The notes beneath the pieces are model-generated. The model saw nothing but the letters and a program-made list of their open reading frames with translations, was not told the origin of the DNA and did no database searches. Shown here piece after piece: positions 1 to 8,342 of a stretch of DNA of 26,119 nt. Both the position numbers and the translations under genes were made by a program. Source of the stretch: VGMD01 sp964552055. GTDB taxonomy: Bacteria; Chlamydiota; Chlamydiia; Chlamydiales; 2-12-FULL-49-11. Location: assembly GCA_964552055.1 (NCBI GenBank), contig CAZKFL010000028.1:1-26119 (forward strand), given 5' to 3'. The first letter of the stretch is position 1. Each line of letters starts with the position of its first letter.

Positions 1-11
1 ATTTCCCATCC

Positions 12-3000
12 ATGACTCTTCTGGAAGAAAAAGAATTGATGATTTTTGCTTTAAAAGAGGATCTCACTACGCTCCCTGAAGTTCTCTCTCTATTTAAAAC
101 GTGTCTAAATAAAATCTCCCTTCCTTTCTATCAAGGGGTATTAGAATACCTTCTCTTTAGCGAAAAAAGAATGGGCGTGACTCTCTCATTTTTTAAAAGT
201 GGCGATCTAGTCATCCCTCTTCTGTTTCAGTTTATTGAAAAAGGGTATGATGAATTATTAAAACGGAGCCCTGCTACCCAAAGTGGAGCAGCAGCCCTAT
301 TTCATATCCACTTACGCCTATTTCAAATAGCCGTCCAAAACAAACAAGGTGATATAGACGGTCTGATCCGAGTTTGGGAACGCTTAATTGAGGCTGGTAG
401 AATAAATCCAATTCTTGGAAATGCACTTGGAAAAGGAGTTCTAGCAGCCCTTTCATCCCTTGAATTCATAGCTTTGGATCTTGAAAAACATCCTAAAATC
501 CTTGAGCTTCTCGTAACCACAGTACTTCAGTCGGCAATTCCCGGTGACTTTCCCCGGCGCCCATACTCAATCCTAAGTTTAGAGTACGGCTTTCAAGTGT
601 TTAAATCGATGCTACGCAGATCTGCAAAACCTTTTGAAATTTTGGAAAGAGCCGCCTCTCAAATATTTGGAGAAGAAGAGGCAAAAGATTGTAAATGGGA
701 GCTTGAAAAAGACAAACTTACACTAAAAACAATCTCTATTAACCTCAGTGACCAAACAATCGATGGAGGCGATGATTTCAGCATGCGTCTGATACCCAGA
801 GATTTGCTGAGCGAGTCATTTGAAGAGCTATTTGGAGAGCGAAATTTTCTCTCCCATTTTAGAATGGAGGGAGCAACTAAAATTTATGCATTTAATTTTA
901 GAGGAAATCCTTATGAATTACGCGATAAATCAATATATAAAAAATTTAACGGAATTTTTTATAAAAAAAGCTGTTTTCAAGGACTTCCAAGTGACCACTA
1001 CTTTAGAAAAATGCATATTTTTTGGAAATTTGACAGTCAAATCATCATAGAAGATGAAACTACAGGCAAACCTGTTGCCATTGGAAGCAAAAGTGAAATC
1101 CACAGAATAGACGATCAGAACAATCTAACAAGCGATATTTTAGCCCTTTTTCATTACTCTGAGTTTTCATTTTTACACTCAGTTTTTAAAAGAGTGACAA
1201 GTCGAGGTAGTGTTCTTATATGGACAAATCCGGTCACAAATCAAATAACGCGAATTGATCTCCCCAATTTAAAACTCCATTTTTTTGTAGAAACAGAACC
1301 TGAGGAAAGAATCATCTCACAAGATTTTCCAGGGTTTTATGTCGCCCCTCATCAACATGTCACATTTTTAAACAATTTCTGCGGCGCTCTTATCCTTGAA
1401 AATAGCAAAGGTCAAAAAAAAGTGATTGTACCCACAGATCCCTTCTACCCGCCACAAAAATATCAACCTTATTCAGAAAGAGATCTTTTTCTTAATCTGA
1501 GTAATCTAAAAACCGAGTATCTTACATTCGACTTATCTTCTCCTACAACCTACCCAGAATTTTCACCAAAGCCTTCTAATCAAACCAAAATTATATGGCT
1601 TATTTCGCTATATCTACACACTCATGAATATAAGCGCGCTCTTGATCTTCTAACTGAAAGTACCCTTAGCACAAAAAGCTCTTTCTCAAAACTTGCTAAA
1701 ACCATCTTAGAAAATAGCGTTTCTACTACAAAAAATGATATACATCCCCATGCCATTGCAATCAGAGTTAGACTCTATCTGTTGCTAGGCGATGCCTTTA
1801 AAAAGGATAATCAATATAATATTGAATATGATCTCTGTCTCTATGAAAATACTCTTCATTCAATGGGGCTATTTGCACTTTCAACAGCAGATCTCTTAAC
1901 GCTTCGTGCTACAGTTAAACCCAATTTAGCCACTCCTTTTCCATCCGACCTAGGAGCAGATTGCTCATATGATACTCATGTTATACCTGATGAAATTCGA
2001 AAAGAGATTTTCAAAGCTTTCCAAAGTGGTGAACCTATTCCCATGCTTTCTTTATCTGCGCCAGGAGAAGATTTCATCCTCAATTTCTTAACATTTCATC
2101 AGATCATTGCAAGTGGGAATTTTGAAGAAATTCGCAAGCTTAAACCTCTTCTCTACCTTACCTATAATGATACGAATCCTCTCATTAAAACCTTAAGTAG
2201 AGTTTTGATAAAAAGTTTAGTCGATACTGGATCAACCATCCCTTTTGAAGAGATAGTACAGCTTTTTTCTGGGGAAGAAAATCACCTTTCTCAAAAATTT
2301 TCGAGTTACTTAAAAGATTTTGCACCGAACCTGTCTACATCTGATTGGCTTTCCCCCATTTCAAAAATGTATCATCCCCCTACTCATTATACTTGCCAAG
2401 GTGAAAAAACAGCTATTACTCCAAGAGATTATTTTCTTATCGATTCCTTTCGCCCCTTATTTCCTATCACACTCTCATTTACATCTACACCAATTGATTT
2501 TGGAGCTCTGGAGCAAGGGTTAACAAGCTTTGTACCCGTAAGTTTTGATGAAGATCGCAGGGCTATTGACGCCCTATCTAGTTTTGCAAAAGAAAGGCCA
2601 TCTCTTTCTAGAATTAGAATCGGAGCTGAAAAACTACTTTCTGATTTAGATGCAAGTCCTACTACAAAAGAAGTAGTGACAGGTGAAATAGCCTCTACAT
2701 TAGAAAGGTATGCAACGGAAATTGCAAAAAGAGAAACACTATTAAGTGCCATGGAAAGCAGCATTTTAAAAGAAGCAAATCACTTACATGAAGATAGACG
2801 GTTACACTTAGAATTTGGCCGGGATCTGAGATCTCCATTTGATATAGAAACTTTATTAATTGCTCTTGGCCGGGGCGATTTATCGATCATTCAAAATTGC
2901 AACCCCTCTTTAACTGAGGGTGAAATTAGTGAAATCATGCAGCGGGTATTTACTTATGCCCATTTAAAGGGAGATGTGCAGCAATTAAAAAGAGCGCATG

Positions 3001-6000
3001 AGTCTCTTCAAAAAGGCGCCTATGATGACTACCTAAGCCACGCCAGGGCGAAACGGTGTTATGCGCCTTCTGAATATCCAAAACTTCTTGTCTTTGAAGC
3101 TCTTTCGAATGTACTTCTTCGAGAAGAACAAAAACTTGCTCTTGTAGCCCTTACCGAAACAACTTCATGGACTTTGTTTGAAGCTCGAACAGGTTTTGGA
3201 AAATCTAAAGTTCTCCTTCCCCTTTGGCTCCTCCTAACTGCAAACGAGAGTCTTGCCATTTTTATTGCCCCTCAAACAATCTTTGATTCTCAAGAAGGGT
3301 ACCTTCAATCTCTACTCAAAAAAGGATACCGCTTTTTTGGCGAGAGAATTGAATTCTCAAGAAGCTCTCCCTCAACAGAACTGGATATTCGCGAAATTGA
3401 GGGTAAATTACGTAGGGCAGAAGTCAATCGAAGACCCGTGTTTATGAGTGATCAGACAGCGCACAATTTGTTTGTCTTAAAAGCAAAGGAACTTGCAACA
3501 AGCGCCACAACTGATAATGGAGCCGCCATTGGAGCCTTTATTAGCCTTAAACAATATGTAAAAGAGAAAAAAGCCTTTATAGATGAGCCTCATAAAGTAT
3601 TAGATGACGCATCTGAATTTAATTATTCCATTGGAATGCCAGTTACAGCAACTTCTGAACGAATCCTTTTAGAGATGCAAATCTATAAAGAACTAGTTTC
3701 CTGTACGCACGACCACTATCACCTTGAGTTTTGGGGTGAAAAAGACCTCCCTCCCTTAACTGACAAAATTTATCGCACGGATATTCTCCCTATGCTTTTA
3801 GATCGGCTTATTCAAACTGGGGCGCTTACTGCAAATTCGGTAGATATTGCATATCTACTTGGCGCTATGGATCTTGAGTCTCAAGAAAGGTATGAAGGAG
3901 AGCTTGCTACTAAGGGCGATGAGAACTCTCTTCTCATCCGAATTTTACACGATCAATTACATCACTTTCTCCCTCAAACCATTCAAAAAAACTCAAATGA
4001 ACACTATGGCGTTGTTGATGTTGAATCTACTCGGATTGCTATTCCCCTTGAAGATGCGCGTAATCCCAAAGAAGGGAATGAATTTGTCTCTCTTGATCAA
4101 ATGCTAAATTTTACCCTTCAAGCAAATTTAAAAATCCCATTTTCTTTTTCATTCATTGAATCGTATCTCCAAATGTTAGAGGCAGAAGCTACTGAAGAAG
4201 CAGATAAAAATGCAATTGCTTTAAACAAGACAAATGCCTACAGACAGTTTTGTCTGATCACAAGAACCATGACTCCACCCGCTCCTAATTTTGTTAGTCC
4301 AAAACCGCATGATATTGAACGGATTCATACTCACATAAATAGCAATCTTGAAGCTAAATTACAACTGATACGTCTTGAAATCCTTCCGCAAGTTCGTCAT
4401 TTTCATGAAAAAGTCAGCAGTACACCGCATTTATTAATGAACTGCTTTGGCCAGGTTGTTGGCGCTTCCGGAACATTATCCATGGAACATTTTCCGCATC
4501 AGTTTGAAGTGATTGGAGATGAAAAAGCTGTTGCAAAAACACTTGCAACACTACTCAAAAGAAATGATCCAGTCTCAGAAATTGACTCCCTTGATCATCT
4601 TCATGAAATTTATCCGGATGCATCGGTAATCATAGAAGTTGGCGCAGCTCTTCGTCATTATCCAAGTCTAGAAGCCATTGCTTACGACCTTTTAGCGATG
4701 TACCCCAAATTTGGCGGGGTTGCCACATTTGATCAGCTTGGAAATCCAATTGTCCTTAAACAGGGTTCCAAGCAATTTATTGCTGAAGATTTTGCAGGAG
4801 TGCCAAGGGAAGCTTTATTTTGGATCTATGGACAAAAAGATATCACTGGTCGAGATGAAAAACTTCCAAAAGAGGCAGAGGCCATTGTCTTTGTCAATCA
4901 GCACACCACTCTAACCCAGCTTGTGCAAGGTGTGGGACGGATGCGCGGGATTCATACAGGGCAAATTGCAAAAATTGCCATCGATAAACAAAGTTCCGCG
5001 CGAATTAAAGATTCACTTGGTCTGCCACAAATTATGGAGCTCTCCTTAATCCATCTGATCCAATATTTTTCTGAAAAAGAAGATCTCAGTAGAGGTCTTG
5101 CTAATTTCCGCTCTCTTCCCCTTCAATTAAACGCGTTAGTCGAAGACTTTTTCTGGAAAGGTGCACTTAATGCACCCTTATTAAAAAGACCCCTTGAAAT
5201 AACAAGAGCACTCCATGCTGCTCGCTCATATTTTTCAGAGTCAACAAAAGACGACCCTCTTTTACGTCAAAGTTTAACTCTAGAGCTAGTTGATAAAGAA
5301 GTTGCACTCAAACAAATAAAATCAGATTTTGATAGAAAAATTAAAGAAATAAAAACGCTTAGAGCTTGGACTCTCAGTTCTATTGATGAAACAGCAATGG
5401 AAACCGCTAGAAGTCATATAGAAACAAAAATGCGCTATCCCGAGAAAGTTCCGCTCCACCATGCAGCAAGCGGCACGCAAAGCACTGAAGTCACATCAGA
5501 TCAAAGCGTTACACATCAAGTATCAGTGCTTGCTGACACCGCCGCAACAACTCAAGTAGAAACAGAGACAGAAACTGATACAATGAGCTTGCAACTTGCT
5601 TGGGCAAATACACTCAAAGGAAAATCGCCCGTACCTCACCTAGCCGAAATAGAACCTATTCCTATCGAAGAAATATTTTCCCATCCCCGACTAATAAAAT
5701 TCCTCCCTCTCATCCACAGAGCCCCGCTCCACCTCTCCTTAAATTCTATCGTTACATTTTCTGGTGACTCCAAAAGCGCCCCCGGCTTTGTAAATGGATA
5801 CATGAAACCACTTAACTATATAGCTAGACTCGAAGATGGCAGATTTGTCCTTATCGATACAGATGAGGCAAACACACTCCTAAAAGCACGTTCTGCCCCC
5901 CTTCTCTGGCTAATTGATGGGGGCCCACTCTTGCAAGCTGAAGGGACCGTTATTCCTATGGAATTATACTTTTGCGAAGTTCTCGCAAAACTGCTAAACG

Positions 6001-6128
6001 GCGATCTTAATTTTAATCGTCAGCAGGAGCAAATCTATACAGTCTGTTTTGTTCAAACAAATAAACCCCTTCTTGACGGGTTCATTCACGAAGTCTTAAA
6101 ACCACTACACCCTCTCTTGAAAATTTGA
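12..6128 (+). CDS. Giant SF2-helicase-like ATPase protein (DUF3638-like), possibly 5'-truncated
   Basis: About 2038 residues. The middle carries superfamily 2 helicase-type motifs. There is a Walker A-like loop, ARTGFGKSK, at residues 1058-1066 (K1064). A DExH-like Walker B, IDEPH, lies at 1190-1194, a TAT motif III at 1212-1214, and a motif VI-like QGVGRMRG at 1639-1646. The segment before Walker A (LLREEQ) and after it (VLLPL) resembles large DUF3638-type proteins that I associate with chlamydiae; this assignment is from memory. The first ~1000 residues are unrecognised and mixed helical. A low-complexity Thr/Glu linker near 1850-1860 precedes a C-terminal domain of about 170 residues. No signal peptide or membrane segment is visible. 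The ATG at 12 has no Shine-Dalgarno and the frame stays open to the window edge, so the true start may lie upstream. The substrate is unknown. An ATP-driven remodelling role is inferred only from the motifs. Confidence 0.75.
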   Translation: MTLLEEKELMIFALKEDLTTLPEVLSLFKTCLNKISLPFYQGVLEYLLFSEKRMGVTLSFFKSGDLVIPLLFQFIEKGYDELLKRSPATQSGAAALFHIHLRLFQIAVQNKQGDIDGLIRVWERLIEAGRINPILGNALGKGVLAALSSLEFIALDLEKHPKILELLVTTVLQSAIPGDFPRRPYSILSLEYGFQVFKSMLRRSAKPFEILERAASQIFGEEEAKDCKWELEKDKLTLKTISINLSDQTIDGGDDFSMRLIPRDLLSESFEELFGERNFLSHFRMEGATKIYAFNFRGNPYELRDKSIYKKFNGIFYKKSCFQGLPSDHYFRKMHIFWKFDSQIIIEDETTGKPVAIGSKSEIHRIDDQNNLTSDILALFHYSEFSFLHSVFKRVTSRGSVLIWTNPVTNQITRIDLPNLKLHFFVETEPEERIISQDFPGFYVAPHQHVTFLNNFCGALILENSKGQKKVIVPTDPFYPPQKYQPYSERDLFLNLSNLKTEYLTFDLSSPTTYPEFSPKPSNQTKIIWLISLYLHTHEYKRALDLLTESTLSTKSSFSKLAKTILENSVSTTKNDIHPHAIAIRVRLYLLLGDAFKKDNQYNIEYDLCLYENTLHSMGLFALSTADLLTLRATVKPNLATPFPSDLGADCSYDTHVIPDEIRKEIFKAFQSGEPIPMLSLSAPGEDFILNFLTFHQIIASGNFEEIRKLKPLLYLTYNDTNPLIKTLSRVLIKSLVDTGSTIPFEEIVQLFSGEENHLSQKFSSYLKDFAPNLSTSDWLSPISKMYHPPTHYTCQGEKTAITPRDYFLIDSFRPLFPITLSFTSTPIDFGALEQGLTSFVPVSFDEDRRAIDALSSFAKERPSLSRIRIGAEKLLSDLDASPTTKEVVTGEIASTLERYATEIAKRETLLSAMESSILKEANHLHEDRRLHLEFGRDLRSPFDIETLLIALGRGDLSIIQNCNPSLTEGEISEIMQRVFTYAHLKGDVQQLKRAHESLQKGAYDDYLSHARAKRCYAPSEYPKLLVFEALSNVLLREEQKLALVALTETTSWTLFEARTGFGKSKVLLPLWLLLTANESLAIFIAPQTIFDSQEGYLQSLLKKGYRFFGERIEFSRSSPSTELDIREIEGKLRRAEVNRRPVFMSDQTAHNLFVLKAKELATSATTDNGAAIGAFISLKQYVKEKKAFIDEPHKVLDDASEFNYSIGMPVTATSERILLEMQIYKELVSCTHDHYHLEFWGEKDLPPLTDKIYRTDILPMLLDRLIQTGALTANSVDIAYLLGAMDLESQERYEGELATKGDENSLLIRILHDQLHHFLPQTIQKNSNEHYGVVDVESTRIAIPLEDARNPKEGNEFVSLDQMLNFTLQANLKIPFSFSFIESYLQMLEAEATEEADKNAIALNKTNAYRQFCLITRTMTPPAPNFVSPKPHDIERIHTHINSNLEAKLQLIRLEILPQVRHFHEKVSSTPHLLMNCFGQVVGASGTLSMEHFPHQFEVIGDEKAVAKTLATLLKRNDPVSEIDSLDHLHEIYPDASVIIEVGAALRHYPSLEAIAYDLLAMYPKFGGVATFDQLGNPIVLKQGSKQFIAEDFAGVPREALFWIYGQKDITGRDEKLPKEAEAIVFVNQHTTLTQLVQGVGRMRGIHTGQIAKIAIDKQSSARIKDSLGLPQIMELSLIHLIQYFSEKEDLSRGLANFRSLPLQLNALVEDFFWKGALNAPLLKRPLEITRALHAARSYFSESTKDDPLLRQSLTLELVDKEVALKQIKSDFDRKIKEIKTLRAWTLSSIDETAMETARSHIETKMRYPEKVPLHHAASGTQSTEVTSDQSVTHQVSVLADTAATTQVETETETDTMSLQLAWANTLKGKSPVPHLAEIEPIPIEEIFSHPRLIKFLPLIHRAPLHLSLNSIVTFSGDSKSAPGFVNGYMKPLNYIARLEDGRFVLIDTDEANTLLKARSAPLLWLIDGGPLLQAEGTVIPMELYFCEVLAKLLNGDLNFNRQQEQIYTVCFVQTNKPLLDGFIHEVLKPLHPLLKI

Positions 6129-6218
6129 TTTTTCTTCAGCGAACAACTAAATCAAACACTGTTTTTACTGATAAAAATTAATTTAATCAGCAGATTAATG
6201 GTTTGAGTGCTAATTTTA

Positions 6219-6247
6219 TTGACTAAAGTAGGTCACTATTTTATAAT
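6219..6247 (+). promoter_or_regulatory. Sigma70-type promoter of the SWIM-protein gene
   Basis: A -35 TTGACT at 6219-6224 and a perfect -10 TATAAT at 6242-6247 are separated by 17 bp. Transcription would start near 6254, about 25 nt before the ATG at 6278. The 150-bp gap also holds a weak AT-rich stem at 6125-6132/6150-6157 just after the stop of the upstream gene, which may serve as its terminator. Confidence 0.7.
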
Positions 6248-6277
6248 TGCAGGAAGAACTAAAGGTGTAGAGAACGT

Positions 6278-6973
6278 ATGAAAATTAATTCTAGGATATT
6301 AAGTATTCCACCATTCATCTCCACTGCTTGGGAAAATGTTATTTCTCTTCAAGTTGAAGATGGTACTGGTAAATTGATTGTTTTTCTAAAAAACGGGGGC
6401 ATTGTATCTATACCAGCTTTACCTGCTGAGATTATCAAAAGTACTTTCAATGCTCATGCAGATTATATTGAATCTTTGTCAAATCCTGCCCAACCATTGA
6501 AAAGTGGAACTGGATTGAGTTTTAATATGATGCCGAATGGAATGGCGCAAGAGATGCTTGGACCTGTTATGCAACACGATCCTAGTCAAAAAGAGAGTCC
6601 CGACTTACCTTCAGAAGTAATCAATAAAGTAGCAAGCGTTGCAAAAGCGTTAGCAGTTGATGTAGCCTCTTTTGCTATTCCCAATGATGAACCTCACTGC
6701 AACTGCCCTTACTGTCAAATCGCAAGAGCTATTCAGGGGAAATCTAATCCCAATAAAATTCCTGATGTTGATAACACTCTAAAAGAGACGGAATTCTTAG
6801 AAGGCAAGCTAGAGTTTCGCGAATGGGACATCAAGCAAGTAGGAAAAAAACTCTACGATGTAACTAATTCAAGCGATGCAGATGAGCATTTCCAGGTATT
6901 TCTTGGGAAACCTATTGGGTGTACATGTGGAAAACCAAACTGTGAGCACATCAAGGCCGTTCTTAAATCTTAG
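6278..6973 (+). CDS. Small protein with C-terminal SWIM-type zinc finger
   Basis: 231 residues, no signal peptide, no membrane segment. Two cysteine clusters stand out. One is CNCPYC at 141-146. The other is CTCGKPNCEH at 215-224, which fits the SWIM zinc-finger pattern CxCx(n)CxH. It follows a short beta-rich stretch with an x-Y-x-V strand (193-195) of the sort found in SWIM domains. SWIM fingers are known as DNA- or protein-binding modules in SWI2/SNF2 ATPases and transposases; here the finger sits alone in a small protein. The N-terminal ~60 residues look beta-rich and are unrecognised, and residues 70-110 look disordered (Met/Pro/Gly). The gene has its own promoter and an AAAGGTG ribosome site 10 nt before the ATG. 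Its role is unknown. Binding to nucleic acid or to a partner is inferred from the finger only. Confidence 0.85.
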   Translation: MKINSRILSIPPFISTAWENVISLQVEDGTGKLIVFLKNGGIVSIPALPAEIIKSTFNAHADYIESLSNPAQPLKSGTGLSFNMMPNGMAQEMLGPVMQHDPSQKESPDLPSEVINKVASVAKALAVDVASFAIPNDEPHCNCPYCQIARAIQGKSNPNKIPDVDNTLKETEFLEGKLEFREWDIKQVGKKLYDVTNSSDADEHFQVFLGKPIGCTCGKPNCEHIKAVLKS

Positions 6974-6986
6974 TATAAAGATTTAA
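6963..6986. terminator. Perfect 9-bp hairpin spanning a stop codon
   Basis: TTAAATCTT at 6963-6971 pairs perfectly with AAGATTTAA at 6978-6986 across a 6-nt loop. The TAG stop codon of the SWIM-finger gene (6971-6973) straddles the stem and loop. No T-tract follows, so it may be a weak terminator or a 3'-end stabiliser. Confidence 0.35.
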
Positions 6987-6987
6987 G

Positions 6988-7016
6988 TTGCTAAGAAAAA
7001 GATAAATTCCTAAAAT
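6988..7016 (+). promoter_or_regulatory. Probable promoter of the SH3-domain gene
   Basis: A TTGCTA (-35, 6988-6993) and a TAAAAT (-10, 7011-7016) are spaced by exactly 17 bp. This puts transcription start near 7023, about 35 nt before the ATG at 7058. It is a fair match (4/6 and 5/6) but unproven. Confidence 0.5.
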
Positions 7017-7057
7017 ACGCTTTTTCATATCTGTATAGACGGAGAGGAGTTTTTGCT

Positions 7058-8284
7058 ATGTTTTCAAAACGTTTAAGCTGTTGCTTATTTCTTCTTACAG
7101 TGGGCCATGTATCCGCTGAAGATAAGATTAACACAGGTGGTGTATCTGTTGCAAAAGAGCATCACGTGCCGCAAACAGCTCCTAGCAAACAAACCGCTAT
7201 TAAGACAGCTGATCACTCCGAAGTTGATTCTAATTACAAAGCATTCACGGGAAAAATTGTTGGTGGCAATGTAAGAATGAGACTCAGTCCCGATGTAGAC
7301 GCTCCGATTGTAAGAGAAGTTCTCAAAGGAGATTTAGTTGTAGTGCGCGGAGAGAAGGCAGATTTCTATTCAATTGAAGCGCCAAGCGACTTTAAAGTGT
7401 ATATTTTTAGAAGCTTTGTTTTAGATAATGTTGTAGAAGGAAACAGAGTTCATGTAAGACTCTCCCCAGAACTGAATGCACCTGTTGTTGCGCTCATGAA
7501 TTCTGGCGACAAAGTTAATGGCGTTATTAGCGAAAAAAACCACAAATGGCTAGAAATTTCCGTACCTAAAAATGTTCGCTTTTTCATTGCAAAAGAATAC
7601 ATTGAAAAAATTGGCGGCCCAGAACTCAAAGCCCTTCGCGACAAAAAACAAAATACAGTTCTCCAACTTATGGAATCAGCAGAACTCCTAAGTCAATCTG
7701 AAATGATGAAACCGTTTGAAGAAGTTGACTTTGAGCGCGTTTCTAGCTCCTTTACTACAATTACAAAAGAGTATAGCGACTTTCCTGAATACGCAGAAAA
7801 AGCTAGATCAAAACTCGCTCACCTACAAGAAATATATCTACAGAAAAAAATTGCTTATCTAGAAGCAAAAACTTCTAAAATGAGCAAAGAGCGCACATCA
7901 CGAACTGACTATGTACCCGTTGCTGATATCAGCGAAGAGACACTCACACCAAGAGAGCGCATGAAAATCTGGGAGCGCGTAGAAGAATCTCTATTCCTTT
8001 CTTGGGGCGCAAGTCACCACAGAAAAACAATGGATGATTTCTACGAAGACCAAAAGCTTAAGACGGTTCGCATATCAGGCATTGTTGAAGCATACAATGA
8101 TATCGTAAAAAACAAGCCCGGCAATTTCGTCCTCCGCGATAGAGACATGCCAAGAGCATACCTTTATAGCACATTCACTGACCTCCAAAACTACGTAGGC
8201 AAATACGTTACTCTAGTTGCTGTTCAAAGACCAAACAACAACTTCGCTTTCCCCGCCTACTTTGTCTTTGAAGCAGAGAAATAA
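7058..8284 (+). CDS. Exported protein with two bacterial SH3 domains
   Basis: 408 residues. A Sec-type signal peptide covers residues 1-20, with likely cleavage after VSA-20, so the protein should act in the periplasm or envelope. Residues 21-60 look disordered. Two consecutive SH3b-like domains follow, about 64-124 and 125-186. Each opens with a valine-rich strand and an RLSP motif (VRMRLSP, VHVRLSP), the usual start of SH3_3-type domains. A charged helical stretch covers 187-290. A conserved-looking beta-rich C-terminal domain (about 335-408) contains AYLYST and RPNNNFAFPAYF and looks OB-like. SH3b domains often bind peptidoglycan or peptides; that is the inferred role here and is not proved. 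The start is set by a strong GGAGAGGAG ribosome site before the ATG. The gene is convergent with the next one. Confidence 0.85.
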   Translation: MFSKRLSCCLFLLTVGHVSAEDKINTGGVSVAKEHHVPQTAPSKQTAIKTADHSEVDSNYKAFTGKIVGGNVRMRLSPDVDAPIVREVLKGDLVVVRGEKADFYSIEAPSDFKVYIFRSFVLDNVVEGNRVHVRLSPELNAPVVALMNSGDKVNGVISEKNHKWLEISVPKNVRFFIAKEYIEKIGGPELKALRDKKQNTVLQLMESAELLSQSEMMKPFEEVDFERVSSSFTTITKEYSDFPEYAEKARSKLAHLQEIYLQKKIAYLEAKTSKMSKERTSRTDYVPVADISEETLTPRERMKIWERVEESLFLSWGASHHRKTMDDFYEDQKLKTVRISGIVEAYNDIVKNKPGNFVLRDRDMPRAYLYSTFTDLQNYVGKYVTLVAVQRPNNNFAFPAYFVFEAEK

Positions 8285-8298
8285 GATCATTATAAAAA

Positions 8299-8342
8299 CC
8301 ACCTTATTAGTTTTTCTCACTAAGTTAAATCTAAGAAGGTGG
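8299..8342. terminator. Bidirectional terminator between convergent genes
   Basis: CCACCTTATTAG at 8299-8310 pairs with CTAAGAAGGTGG at 8331-8342 (11 of 12 positions) across a 20-nt loop. A T-run follows on the plus strand (about 8346-8350). On the minus strand the stem is followed by TTTTTATAAT. The right arm includes the TAG stop and final codons of the minus-strand gene, so both convergent transcripts can end here. Confidence 0.7.
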
